Assembly: GCA_027483445.1 (NCBI GenBank)
Contig: JAIXUS010000034.1
Span: forward strand, 92,495-156,494
Length of the DNA: 64,000 bases
Source of the DNA: Bacteroidota bacterium
GTDB lineage: Bacteria; Bacteroidota; Bacteroidia; M30B66
Direction: 5' to 3'
In this document: in pieces, positions 37,364-46,302 of the stretch
How positions within the stretch are numbered: the stretch's first letter is position 1
Layout of the letters: every line of letters starts with the position of its first letter
The notes under the pieces: model-generated
The model's database searches: none
What the model saw: the letters and a program-made list of their open reading frames with translations, nothing else
What the model was told of the DNA's origin: nothing
Program-made: the position numbers and the translations under genes

Positions 37364-39790
37364 ATGGAAAAACTGGCTCCGGCGGAAAGCAAAAATGATG
37401 GTGCAGCCCAGCAATGTTATCACTGTGGCGAACCGGTGCTGAATAAGCACTTCCGCTTGAGCGATAAGTCGTTCTGCTGCGAAGGCTGCAAGCTGGTCTT
37501 CGAAATCCTCACCGAAAACAACCTTTGCACCTATTACGCGATTGAACCCGGAAAGGGCAATTCGCCCAAAGCTGAGCAGTATGCCGGGCGGTTTGCTTAC
37601 CTCGACCGCGAAGAGATTGCCGAAGCCTTGCATACCTTTCGTTCGGAAAGCCAAGCACAAGTGAAACTGTTTGTGCCGGGCATCCATTGCAGCTCTTGTA
37701 TTTGGCTGCTGGAGAATCTTCAAAAACTAAATTCCGGGGTTTACTCCTCGTCGGTAAATTTTCCACGAAGAGAGGTAAACATCACCTACGATCCAACCCA
37801 AGTGAGCCTTTCGGCGATTGCCGATATGCTTTCAGGCATCGGTTACGAGCCACATATCGGGCTAAACGATTTAGAGAATCGCAACAAGCGGAAAGCCGAC
37901 CGGAGCACCTGGTACAAAATCGGAGTGGCGGGCTTTTGTTTCGGAAACATCATGATGATGAGTTTTCCGGAGTACTTTTCCATTGGCGAGGTGAGCGATC
38001 ATCAAGCCTTGCAACGCACCTTCAGCTGGCTCAACCTCTCACTGGCAATTCCGGTGCTGCTCTACAGTAGCCGCGATTTCTTTGTCTCTTCATGGGCAGC
38101 CATCCGCCACAGGCACCTGAATATCGACCTGCCCATTGCCGCAGCCATTCTCATGACGTTTCTCCGCAGCGTTTATGAAGTGTTGATGGGCATTGGTCCG
38201 GGCTACTTCGATTCGATGACCGGCATCGTATTTTTTATGCTCATTGGTCGGGTTTTTCAAAACAGAACTTACGAAACCCTCTCTTTCGACCGCGACTACC
38301 GTTCCTATTTTCCGGTGGCTGTTACAGTGCAGGGCAAACCTGGCGAGCCCGAGCAGCAGGTTACGGTTAGCGAGTTGAGAAAAGGAATGCTCATGCGCAT
38401 CAGGAACCAGGAAGTAATCCCGGCTGATGCCGTGCTGGTGCAAGGCGAGGCCCGAATCGACTACAGCTTTGTTACCGGTGAATCGCAGCCCGTAGCTGTT
38501 AAACAAGGGGCGCTGATTTATGCCGGAGGTCGCCAGAGCGGTTCGGCCATTTTACTCGAGATTGTAAAACCTGTGCAGTACAGTTATCTTACACAACTGT
38601 GGAACCACCAGGCATTTCGGAAAGACCAATCGGAAGAAGAAGAAGCATCGCTCATCAACCGCATCAATTACTGGTTTACACTCAGCGTTTTTGCCCTGGC
38701 ATTCATAAGCGGCACATATTGGTTTTGGATGGGCGAACCTCAACGAACGCTCAATGCAGTAACCACCATATTAATTGTGGCTTGCCCTTGCATCTTGTTA
38801 CTTGCTGCCACCTTTACCCGCGGCAATGTGCTACGCATTTTGGGCCGCAGCGGATTGTACCTGAAAAACGCCTTCGTGCTGGAAAAACTGGCCAGGCTGA
38901 AGCACGTGGTTTTCGACAAAACCGGCACACTTACTTTAGGAAGCCAGGTAGATTTAAGTTATGAAGGAGAGCCGCTAAACAGCTGGCAGCAAGAGGCCTT
39001 TTACAGTCTCGCCGGGCAATCGAACCACCCTTTGAGCAAAGCCCTTGCACAGTTGCTTAAAGGGGCCTCAGAAGTTACACTCGAACACTTTACCGAGCTG
39101 CCGGGAGCCGGACTGGAGGCCCAGTGGCAAGGACATTCGCTCAAGCTTGGATCGGCAAGTCACGCAGGCCTCGAGCAACCTGAAGATGGCACTTTTATAT
39201 ATGTGTCGGTTGATGGCCATGTGCTTGGTCGTTACACGGCTACGCACCGCGTGCGCAATGGGCTTTCGGAGGCGCTGCAACAGCTGCAGAAACGGTATTC
39301 CATCTCATTGCTCAGCGGCGACAATTCCCGGGAGAAAGCCCGCTTCGAGCCCTACTTTTCGGAGCGCGAAATGCATTTTAACCAGTCGCCAGCCGATAAG
39401 CTTCAGCGTGTTGCCGCTTTACAGCGGGATGGCAGCAAGGTGATGATGGTGGGTGATGGCCTTAATGATGCCGGTGCGCTTCAACAAAGCGATGTGGGCA
39501 TTGCCGTTTCCGACAACATGAACACCTTTTCGCCCGCCTGTGATGCCATCCTCGACGGAAAAATGCTTCGTCGCCTACCCGATTTACTGTGGATGGCCAG
39601 GGTTTCGCAAAGGGTCATCAAAGTGGCCTTCGCCTTCTCGTTGTTATACAATGTAATCGGATTGTATTTTGCCTTGCGCGGCGAGCTCGAACCGGTAATT
39701 GCGGCCATTCTGATGCCTACAGCCTCCATTTCTATTGTAAGCTTTGTAACGCTGGCCAGCAGTTTAGCCGCCCGCCGTAAGCAGTTGTAG
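37364..39790 (+). CDS. ccoI: Copper-translocating P-type ATPase CcoI/FixI-like
   Basis: An 808-residue P1B-type ATPase. A Cys-rich N-terminus ('CYHCGEPV', 'FCCEGCKLVFEIL') is followed by a heavy-metal domain with 'GIHCSSCIWLLE', the actuator loop 'FVTGESQPV', the ion site 'ACPCILLLA' (CPC), the phosphorylation motif 'DKTGTLT' and the hinge 'MMVGDGLNDAGAL'. The N-terminal metal cluster and the position before ccoS-ccoNO identify it as the pump that supplies copper for cbb3 oxidase. It follows the hemerythrin gene at 2 bp. It resides in the cytoplasmic membrane. Confidence 0.92.
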   Translation: MEKLAPAESKNDGAAQQCYHCGEPVLNKHFRLSDKSFCCEGCKLVFEILTENNLCTYYAIEPGKGNSPKAEQYAGRFAYLDREEIAEALHTFRSESQAQVKLFVPGIHCSSCIWLLENLQKLNSGVYSSSVNFPRREVNITYDPTQVSLSAIADMLSGIGYEPHIGLNDLENRNKRKADRSTWYKIGVAGFCFGNIMMMSFPEYFSIGEVSDHQALQRTFSWLNLSLAIPVLLYSSRDFFVSSWAAIRHRHLNIDLPIAAAILMTFLRSVYEVLMGIGPGYFDSMTGIVFFMLIGRVFQNRTYETLSFDRDYRSYFPVAVTVQGKPGEPEQQVTVSELRKGMLMRIRNQEVIPADAVLVQGEARIDYSFVTGESQPVAVKQGALIYAGGRQSGSAILLEIVKPVQYSYLTQLWNHQAFRKDQSEEEEASLINRINYWFTLSVFALAFISGTYWFWMGEPQRTLNAVTTILIVACPCILLLAATFTRGNVLRILGRSGLYLKNAFVLEKLARLKHVVFDKTGTLTLGSQVDLSYEGEPLNSWQQEAFYSLAGQSNHPLSKALAQLLKGASEVTLEHFTELPGAGLEAQWQGHSLKLGSASHAGLEQPEDGTFIYVSVDGHVLGRYTATHRVRNGLSEALQQLQKRYSISLLSGDNSREKARFEPYFSEREMHFNQSPADKLQRVAALQRDGSKVMMVGDGLNDAGALQQSDVGIAVSDNMNTFSPACDAILDGKMLRRLPDLLWMARVSQRVIKVAFAFSLLYNVIGLYFALRGELEPVIAAILMPTASISIVSFVTLASSLAARRKQL

Positions 39791-39808
39791 GGGTTCGTCG
39801 CAAAAAGC

Positions 39809-39820
39809 TGACAAAAGTCA
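39809..39820 (+). promoter_or_regulatory. FNR/Crp-like operator upstream of ccoS-ccoNOQP
   Basis: TGACAAAAGTCA is a perfect 12-bp palindrome of the TGA-N6-TCA class. Its centre lies 58.5 bp from the end of the -7 box TACTTTTG. It differs from the FNR-type TGAT core (TGAC here), which would be tolerated by some Crp/Fnr proteins. Confidence 0.6.
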
Positions 39821-39865
39821 TAAATACCCCTGACGGCTATCATTTCACTGCCAATAAGCTGAGGA

Positions 39866-39873
39866 TACTTTTG
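39866..39873 (+). promoter_or_regulatory. Putative -7 box of the cco operon
   Basis: TACTTTTG is a perfect TAnnTTTG, 30 bp before the ccoS ATG. A -33 TTG is not apparent, as expected for an activator-dependent promoter. Confidence 0.55.
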
Positions 39874-39902
39874 GAAACTGAATAATTCCCCAATCCAAAG
39901 CC

Positions 39903-40091
39903 ATGAGCGCACTCTTCATTTTGATAGGAATCAGCATGCTAGTCGCAGGCGCGTTCCTCTTTCTGTTTTTGCTGGCAGTGCGAAAAGGGCAATACGACGA
40001 CGATTACACACCCTCGGTGCGCATGCTGTTTGAAGATGGAGCCGAAGGACTTAATAAACCAGAGAAAAATCACCTAAACACCAAATCCTGA
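39903..40091 (+). CDS. ccoS: cbb3-type cytochrome oxidase assembly protein CcoS
   Basis: A 62-residue single-span membrane protein (LFILIGISMLVAGAFLFLFLLAV) with the CcoS tail 'RKGQYDDDYTPSVRMLF'. CcoS is needed for cofactor insertion (haem and copper) into cbb3 oxidase. It lies 7 bp before the ccoNO gene and is probably the first gene of that transcript. Confidence 0.88.
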   Translation: MSALFILIGISMLVAGAFLFLFLLAVRKGQYDDDYTPSVRMLFEDGAEGLNKPEKNHLNTKS

Positions 40092-40098
40092 AGCCCTT

Positions 40099-42249
40099 AT
40101 GGAAGCAGAACGTTTTCAGTATGACAACCGGATCGTGAGAAATTTCGCGGTAGCCTCAATCATCTTTGGATTGATTGGGATGCTCGTGGGACTTCTTGTG
40201 GCCCTCCAGCTGGTATTTCCGGCGCTTAACTTCGATTTACCCTACACAACATTTGGGAGAATCAGGCCATTACACACCAATGCGGTGATTTTTGCCTTTG
40301 TGGGGAATGGCATTTTTGCCGGAGTATACTATTCGCTCCAGCGTTTGCTAAAAACCCGCATGTACAGCGATGTACTGAGCAACATCCACTTTTGGGGATG
40401 GCAACTCATTATTCTCGCCGCAGCAATAACGCTTCCTTTAGGCTTTTCAACGGCTAAAGAATACGCCGAGCTCGAATGGCCCATCGACATAGCCATTGCA
40501 CTCATCTGGGTGGTTTTCGGATGGAACATGTTTGCCACCATTCTTAAGCGTCGTGTGCAGCATTTATACGTAGCCATCTGGTTTTACATTGCCACATTTG
40601 TTACAGTAGCCGTACTCCACATCGTTAACTCATTCGAGATTCCGGTTGGGTTCATGAAGAGCTACTCCTGGTATGCCGGAGTTCAGGATGCACTGGTTCA
40701 ATGGTGGTACGGGCATAACGCAGTAGCCTTCTTCCTCACCACGCCTTACCTCGGGCTGATGTACTACTTCGTGCCTAAGGCAGCAAACCGCCCGGTATAC
40801 TCTTACCGTTTGTCGATTATTCACTTCTGGGCCTTGATTTTCTTATACATCTGGGCCGGCCCGCATCACCTTTTGTACACCGCGCTGCCCGATTGGGCGC
40901 AGTCGCTAGGTACCGTATTCTCATTCATGCTCATTGCCCCTTCGTGGGGAGGTATGGTTAATGGCTTGCTCACCTTACGCGGCGCCTGGGACAAAGTGCG
41001 TGAAGATGTGGTGCTCAAGTTTATGGTGGTAGCCATCACCGCTTACGGGATGTCGACCTTCGAAGGCCCAATGCTCTCGTTGAAAAACGTAAATGCCATC
41101 GGCCACTTTACCGACTGGATTATTGCCCACGTGCATATTGGGGCTCTTGGCTGGAACGGTATGCTCACCTTTGGAATGCTTTACTGGCTGTTCCCAAAAA
41201 TGTACGGTAAGCCTTTGTTCAGCACCAAGCTGGCCAACTTCCACTTTTGGATTGGAACACTCGGCATTATGTTCTACGCCATTCCGCTTTACATCGCCGG
41301 CTTAACCCAATTTGAAATGTGGCGCGACTTTACGGAGGATGGCCTCTTGCGTTACCCCAACTTCCTCGAAACAGTAACGCAGTTGGTGCCCATGTATGCA
41401 TTGCGCTCTTTGGGCGGAACATTATACCTGATCGGGTTTGTGGTGATGATGTACAACCTCTACAAAACCGCAGTTGCCGGTAAACTGGTTGCCAACGAAG
41501 ACGCCGAAGCCGCACCGCTGGCCAAAGTACAGGGTGCGCGTTATGCCGGCGAAGGCTGGCACCGTTGGATCGAGCGCAAACCAACCCAGATGCTTGTTTT
41601 CAGTTTAATTGTGATTCTGATTGGTGGACTTGTAGAAATGGTTCCAACCTTCCTTGTGAAGTCGAATATTCCAACAATCACTGAGGTGAAGCCATACACG
41701 CCACTGGAGTTGCTTGGTCGCGACATCTACACCCGGGAGGGTTGCTATACCTGCCACAGTCAAATGATTCGTCCATTCCGCTTTGAAACAGAACGGTACG
41801 GCGAATATTCGAAAGCCGGAGAGTATATCTACGACCATCCATTCCAGTGGGGCTCAAAGCGAACCGGTCCCGACCTTCACCGTGTTGGCGGCAAATACCC
41901 ACACAGCTGGCACTACAACCACATGATGGACCCTTCGAGTATGTCGCCAAATTCTATCATGCCGGCCTACCCTTGGTTGCTCGATGATGACCTCGACACC
42001 TCCTCAACTGGGGCAAAAATCAGAGCAATGCAAACCCTTGGGGTGCCGTATCCAAAAGGCTTCGACCAAAGAGCAAATGCCCACCTGAGCAAACAGGCCG
42101 GCGATATTGCCGCCGAACTTAAAGTGCAAGGCATAGAAACTCCGTCGAGTAAAGAAATCGTCGCCCTGATTGCTTATTTACAGCGCCTGGGCACCGACAT
42201 CAAAGGACAAAACAAAGTGAACTTCGGCAGCGAAACCGCGGCCCGCTAA
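40099..42249 (+). CDS. ccoNO: cbb3 oxidase fused subunits I and II (CcoN-CcoO)
   Basis: A 716-residue fusion. Residues ~1-470 are CcoN: about 12 membrane helices with haem and copper ligands in 'RPLHTNAVIFAF', 'WWYGHNAVAFFL', 'GPHHLLYTALPDW' and 'IIAHVHIGALGWNG'. A linker ('AEAAPLAKVQGARYAGEG') leads to a CcoO part with one membrane helix and a mono-haem c domain, with CYTCH about residue 550 and a Met ligand probably in 'SMSPNSIMPAYPW'. This high-affinity terminal oxidase reduces O2 to water under microaerobic conditions. Such N-O fusions are known in Bacteroidota. It forms an operon with ccoS, ccoQ and ccoP. Confidence 0.93.
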   Translation: MEAERFQYDNRIVRNFAVASIIFGLIGMLVGLLVALQLVFPALNFDLPYTTFGRIRPLHTNAVIFAFVGNGIFAGVYYSLQRLLKTRMYSDVLSNIHFWGWQLIILAAAITLPLGFSTAKEYAELEWPIDIAIALIWVVFGWNMFATILKRRVQHLYVAIWFYIATFVTVAVLHIVNSFEIPVGFMKSYSWYAGVQDALVQWWYGHNAVAFFLTTPYLGLMYYFVPKAANRPVYSYRLSIIHFWALIFLYIWAGPHHLLYTALPDWAQSLGTVFSFMLIAPSWGGMVNGLLTLRGAWDKVREDVVLKFMVVAITAYGMSTFEGPMLSLKNVNAIGHFTDWIIAHVHIGALGWNGMLTFGMLYWLFPKMYGKPLFSTKLANFHFWIGTLGIMFYAIPLYIAGLTQFEMWRDFTEDGLLRYPNFLETVTQLVPMYALRSLGGTLYLIGFVVMMYNLYKTAVAGKLVANEDAEAAPLAKVQGARYAGEGWHRWIERKPTQMLVFSLIVILIGGLVEMVPTFLVKSNIPTITEVKPYTPLELLGRDIYTREGCYTCHSQMIRPFRFETERYGEYSKAGEYIYDHPFQWGSKRTGPDLHRVGGKYPHSWHYNHMMDPSSMSPNSIMPAYPWLLDDDLDTSSTGAKIRAMQTLGVPYPKGFDQRANAHLSKQAGDIAAELKVQGIETPSSKEIVALIAYLQRLGTDIKGQNKVNFGSETAAR

Positions 42250-42262
42250 TCCAACAGAAACC

Positions 42263-42445
42263 ATGAAATTCATCAATTATCTGAAATCGATTGCGGGAGT
42301 GGATGTATTCCCCATGATTTCGCTCCTGATCTTCTTTGTGTTCTTCCTGCTTTTGCTGTGGTACGTTTTTGCCACCGACCGCAAGGAAATCCTCAGTTTA
42401 AAAAACATTCCTCTAGACAACGAGGACAATACTCCGCATCTATGA
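42263..42445 (+). CDS. ccoQ: CcoQ-like small subunit
   Basis: A 60-residue single-span protein ('VFPMISLLIFFVFFLLLLWYVF') followed by the charged tail 'ATDRKEILSLKNIPLDN'. The 'ATD+KE' segment after the helix is typical of Bacteroidota CcoQ. Its stop overlaps the ccoP start as ATGA (42442-42445). It probably stabilises the cbb3 complex. Confidence 0.82.
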   Translation: MKFINYLKSIAGVDVFPMISLLIFFVFFLLLLWYVFATDRKEILSLKNIPLDNEDNTPHL

Positions 42446-43620
42446 AAACCCTTCGCAATTTGATGGCAGTCATCCTGTTGCCCTCCCTGCCTGCTACGGC
42501 ACAGGCACAAGCTGGCGCGGAGCCTTCACCGCTCTTTACTCATCCAACATTCATCATTCTTACAGTAACAGCGGTGGTACTCCTGGCTGTTATTGTTAGC
42601 CTTTCATCGGCTATGCGTAACCTGGCCGACTCCGGCCGACAGAAAATCAAAGCCGATAGAGCTTCGGGATCATCATCGGGGAGTTTAGGAGCCTTAACAC
42701 TGCTTTTGGCCGAAGGTATGAGTGCCCAATTGGTTGCGGCTCCGGCAACAGGCTCACCCACGAACTATATGCCTCCGGCTCAAATAGCGGGTATCGATTC
42801 ATGGATATTCGTCATCCTTGCCTTAGTGGTCGTTCTAGAGTTTATTGTCATACTCGGCATGATTCGCTCCATCCGCAACATGCTCATTGGCTTAGGCTAC
42901 CAGCCCGAACCGGTTGAGGCGCAGGTCAAACCGCTGATCAACTGGAAATGGCTCGACCGCCGATTAACCGATGCTGTTCCCATTGAGAGAGAAGCCGAAA
43001 TCCTCACCGACCACGAATACGACGGAATCAAAGAACTCGACAACAACCTTCCACCGTGGTGGAAATATGGGTTTTACTTTACCATTGTGTTTAGTGTGGT
43101 GTATCTTTTTGATTACCATGTGTTACGCACTTCACCCTTGTCGGGACAGGAATATGCTCAACAGATTACTGAAGCAGAGGCCGCCAAGAAAGAACGCCTG
43201 AAAACCAAGGCTGCCGGCGTTGATGAGTCGAGTGTGGTACTGCTTTCTGATGCTGCAGCATTGGCATCAGGAAAGGAAATCTATGATGGCAACTGCGCAT
43301 CATGCCATGGTGGTAGAGGCGAAGGTCTGGTTGGCCCTAACCTCACCGATGCATATTGGTTGCATGGAGGAGGTATTCAAAACATCTTCAAAATCATCAA
43401 GTATGGAGTTCCTGCTAAAGGCATGATCGCCTGGCAAAGCCAGCTTAGCCCTGAAGCCATACAAAAGGTAGCCAGCTATATCGAAAGTTTGAAAAACAGC
43501 AATCCGGCGAACGCCAAAGCTCCACAAGGAGAACTTTGGGCAGGCGATGTAACTCCGGCAGGCAGCGACAGTACCGCCACTGCAAAAGACTCTTCGGCTA
43601 CAGCAATGCTGCAACGATAA
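42442..43620 (+). CDS. ccoP: cbb3 oxidase subunit CcoP, mono-haem
   Basis: A 392-residue c-type cytochrome subunit. A signal-like N-terminus (LMAVILLPSLPATAQA) and two further membrane spans precede the FixP-type segment 'EYDGIKELDNNLPPWWKYGFYFTIVF' and one haem c domain with CASCH and 'GVPAKGMIAWQSQLSPEAIQKVASYI'. Only one CxxCH is present, whereas proteobacterial CcoP has two. The track begins at a GTG inside ccoQ; the ATG overlapping the ccoQ stop is the better start. It passes electrons from cytochrome c to CcoN via CcoO. Confidence 0.9.
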   Translation: MKTLRNLMAVILLPSLPATAQAQAGAEPSPLFTHPTFIILTVTAVVLLAVIVSLSSAMRNLADSGRQKIKADRASGSSSGSLGALTLLLAEGMSAQLVAAPATGSPTNYMPPAQIAGIDSWIFVILALVVVLEFIVILGMIRSIRNMLIGLGYQPEPVEAQVKPLINWKWLDRRLTDAVPIEREAEILTDHEYDGIKELDNNLPPWWKYGFYFTIVFSVVYLFDYHVLRTSPLSGQEYAQQITEAEAAKKERLKTKAAGVDESSVVLLSDAAALASGKEIYDGNCASCHGGRGEGLVGPNLTDAYWLHGGGIQNIFKIIKYGVPAKGMIAWQSQLSPEAIQKVASYIESLKNSNPANAKAPQGELWAGDVTPAGSDSTATAKDSSATAMLQR

Positions 43621-43639
43621 GCTTAACCCATCAACAACC

Positions 43640-45064
43640 ATGGAAACGGAACAACTTGAAGAGCAGGCAATAGCGCGTGATGAATCGTTTCGTGATACCA
43701 TTGGTACCATTGCAGAAGATGGCAAGCGCAAATGGATTTTCCCACAAAAGCCCAAAGGGCCACTCTACGATAAACGAAAACTGGTAAGCTATGCCTATCT
43801 GGTTCTCTTCTTTACGCTACCCTTCATCAAACTAAACGGTGAACCGATCCTGCAGCTGAATATTCTGGAACGGAAGTTTATCATTTTCGGACTAATATTC
43901 TGGCCGCAGGATTTGTTCCTGGCAGCCCTTGCCCTACTTACTTTTATGGTATTCATCGTTTTGTTTACCGTAGTTTTCGGGCGTTTGTTTTGTGGATGGG
44001 TTTGTCCGCAAACCATTTTTATGGAAATGGTTTTTCGGCGTATCGAGTACTGGATTGAGGGCGACGCCAATGCGCAACGCCGCTTGGCCAAGCAAAGCTG
44101 GAACCGGGAAAAAGTGCTCAAGAAAGGGGCAAAACTCAGCCTGTTTTTCCTGCTCTCCTTCATCATCGGAAATTTTTTCTATTCCTACATCATTGGAATG
44201 GATGCCCTCCTGGAAATCATTACAGAACCGGTGGCTGAAAATAAAGCCGGATTTATCGGTATGCTGGCATTTACAGGTGTATTCTTCTTTGTTTACACCT
44301 GGTTCAGAGAGCAAGTTTGTCTCATTGTTTGTCCTTACGGAAGGCTGCAAGGGGTATTGCTCGACCGGAATTCAATAGTTGTGGCCTATGATTACATTCG
44401 GGGAGAGCCGCGTACAAGGCCCAAAAAGGCAGTAACGCAGACTAAAACAGGCGATTGCGTCGACTGCGGATTGTGCGTGAGGGTTTGCCCGACAGGCATC
44501 GACATCCGCAACGGCACCCAACTCGAATGCGTGAATTGCACCGCCTGTATTGATGCCTGTGACCATATTATGGAAGAGGTTGGTAAACCCAAAGGGCTTA
44601 TCCGCTACGCCTCTGAAAACAGCATTGCCAAAGGGCTCAAAACCGGAATCACCCCGCGGATTATAGGCTACTCTGCCGTACTGTTATTGCTGGTTTCGGG
44701 TTTGGCTTACGGAATTTCATCGCGCAGCCAAATCGAAACAACCATCCTGCGGGCTCCGGGCATCCTGTTTCAGGAAGTAGGTCGCGACAGCATTTCTAAC
44801 CTTTACAACTTCAAGATTGTCAATAAAACGCGGGAGCAATTTCCCATCGAGCTAACGCTACGCTCACACCCCGGGAAAATCCGCATGGTAGGGAAAGGGT
44901 CCTCGATGGTTCTGAACGAAGCCGGAATTTCCGAAGGAACCTTCTTCCTTACCCTTCCGCGGAGCGCCCTGAAAGCCAGAAAAACAAAAATCGAGTTTTC
45001 CGTCTCAGCCGAAGGCCGGGTGCTGGAAACATACTCGTCGAATTTCTTAGGCCCCGTGCAGTAA
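43640..45064 (+). CDS. ccoG: Cytochrome c oxidase accessory protein CcoG
   Basis: A 474-residue membrane iron-sulfur protein (RdxA/FixG family). After five or so membrane spans ('GRLFCGWVCPQTIFMEMVFR', 'CLIVCPYGRLQG') come two ferredoxin-like clusters, 'CVDCGLCVRVCPTGIDIRNG' and 'CVNCTACIDACDH', and a C-terminal Ig-like periplasmic domain. CcoG is thought to reduce copper for oxidase assembly. It follows ccoP at 19 bp and is in the same operon. Confidence 0.93.
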   Translation: METEQLEEQAIARDESFRDTIGTIAEDGKRKWIFPQKPKGPLYDKRKLVSYAYLVLFFTLPFIKLNGEPILQLNILERKFIIFGLIFWPQDLFLAALALLTFMVFIVLFTVVFGRLFCGWVCPQTIFMEMVFRRIEYWIEGDANAQRRLAKQSWNREKVLKKGAKLSLFFLLSFIIGNFFYSYIIGMDALLEIITEPVAENKAGFIGMLAFTGVFFFVYTWFREQVCLIVCPYGRLQGVLLDRNSIVVAYDYIRGEPRTRPKKAVTQTKTGDCVDCGLCVRVCPTGIDIRNGTQLECVNCTACIDACDHIMEEVGKPKGLIRYASENSIAKGLKTGITPRIIGYSAVLLLLVSGLAYGISSRSQIETTILRAPGILFQEVGRDSISNLYNFKIVNKTREQFPIELTLRSHPGKIRMVGKGSSMVLNEAGISEGTFFLTLPRSALKARKTKIEFSVSAEGRVLETYSSNFLGPVQ

Positions 45065-45095
45065 TCCAAAATCAATAAACCCAACCCAACCCGTA

Positions 45096-45551
45096 ATGAT
45101 AACCCGTATAAAATGGAACTGGGGCACCGGAATCGCCCTTGTTTACACCACTTTCGCCGTAGCCATTATTGGCTTTGTGGTGCATAGTTTCAAGCAACGC
45201 ATCGATTTAGTTACCCCCGACTACTATGCGAAAGAGCTTATTTTCCAAGAACAAATTGAAAAAGAACAACGCACCCGGGCTTTAGCCAGCCCTTTGGTGT
45301 GGGAGCAAAAAACCGACTTGCTCAGCCTTCAATTTCCGACCCTGCCCGGTGTTTCTGAGTATGCCGCTGATGTGGAGTTTTTTAGTCCGGTGGATGCCAC
45401 GCTCGACCATCAAATTCAGGTGCAGGCCACCTCAGATAGAAAGGCATGGCTCTCCCTTTCAAGGCTTAAACCAGGGCGCTACATCATGAAAGTGAACTGG
45501 AGAGCCAACGAAACAGCATACTACAGCGAAGGCATCATTGTTATTCCCTGA
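45096..45551 (+). CDS. ccoH: FixH family protein (CcoH)
   Basis: A 151-residue protein with one N-terminal membrane helix ('GIALVYTTFAVAIIGFVVHSF') and a periplasmic beta domain starting at 'IDLVTPDYYAKELIFQEQIEKEQRT', the FixH family pattern. FixH/CcoH takes part in cbb3 oxidase assembly. It lies between ccoG and the SafE-like gene with very short gaps. Confidence 0.85.
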   Translation: MITRIKWNWGTGIALVYTTFAVAIIGFVVHSFKQRIDLVTPDYYAKELIFQEQIEKEQRTRALASPLVWEQKTDLLSLQFPTLPGVSEYAADVEFFSPVDATLDHQIQVQATSDRKAWLSLSRLKPGRYIMKVNWRANETAYYSEGIIVIP

Positions 45552-45555
45552 AACC

Positions 45556-46302
45556 ATGCAAGCGCTTGTGGCCGCCTTAAGTTTAGGCTTTCTGAGTAGT
45601 TTACACTGTGTAGGCATGTGCGGCCCCATTGCATTGGCACTACCCTTAAACCGCAGCAGTAAGCTCAATGCACTCGGCGGAATTTTACTCTATAACCTAG
45701 GCCGCTCGTTTAGCTACGCCTTTCTGGGTGGAATGCTAGGTTTGGCGGGCATGGGCCTTTTGTTGTCGGGCTACCAACAAGCATTATCCATAGGCATGGG
45801 CATTCTATTGCTTTTGGGATTACTTTATCTGCGTTTCCGCAGTCGTCTTCCACAATTTCAAAATCGTTTCAGCCGCAGTTTGAAATCGGCGTTCGCCCAT
45901 TGGTTTGGTCGAAAAGACCCGGCAGCATTGTGGATGATTGGTTTGCTAAATGGCCTCTTGCCCTGCGGGATGGTTTATATCGCACTGGCTGGAGCTACTG
46001 TTTCAGGCACCTTTTACGAGGGAGCACTCTTTATGGCCGCGTTCGGGTTGGGTACTTTACCGGCCATGCTGAGTGTTTCCCTTTTTTCAGGCATTTCGAT
46101 GAGCATTCGCAAAAAACTCAGTACCCTTTCGCCTGCCCTCACACTGATGGTGGCGGTGCTGCTCATTTTACGCGGCCTTTCGCTCGGTATACCGTATGTG
46201 AGCCCCAAGCAACCACAGCTCAACAATCCGCAAACAGCGGTTTGCCACACCCTACCGAAAGGCATTGCCTGTCCGGTACCCAATAAACCCAGCCAGCCAT
46301 GA
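45556..46302 (+). CDS. Sulfite exporter TauE/SafE-like membrane protein
   Basis: A 248-residue protein with about six membrane helices and the motif 'SLHCVGMCGPIALALPL', typical of the SafE-like proteins that accompany cbb3 oxidase genes and may handle copper rather than sulfite. A second half repeats 'LNGLLPCGMVYIALAGA'. The ATG at 45556 is used instead of the track's TTG, 4 bp after the ccoH stop. It overlaps hemN by ATGA. Confidence 0.85.
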   Translation: MQALVAALSLGFLSSLHCVGMCGPIALALPLNRSSKLNALGGILLYNLGRSFSYAFLGGMLGLAGMGLLLSGYQQALSIGMGILLLLGLLYLRFRSRLPQFQNRFSRSLKSAFAHWFGRKDPAALWMIGLLNGLLPCGMVYIALAGATVSGTFYEGALFMAAFGLGTLPAMLSVSLFSGISMSIRKKLSTLSPALTLMVAVLLILRGLSLGIPYVSPKQPQLNNPQTAVCHTLPKGIACPVPNKPSQP

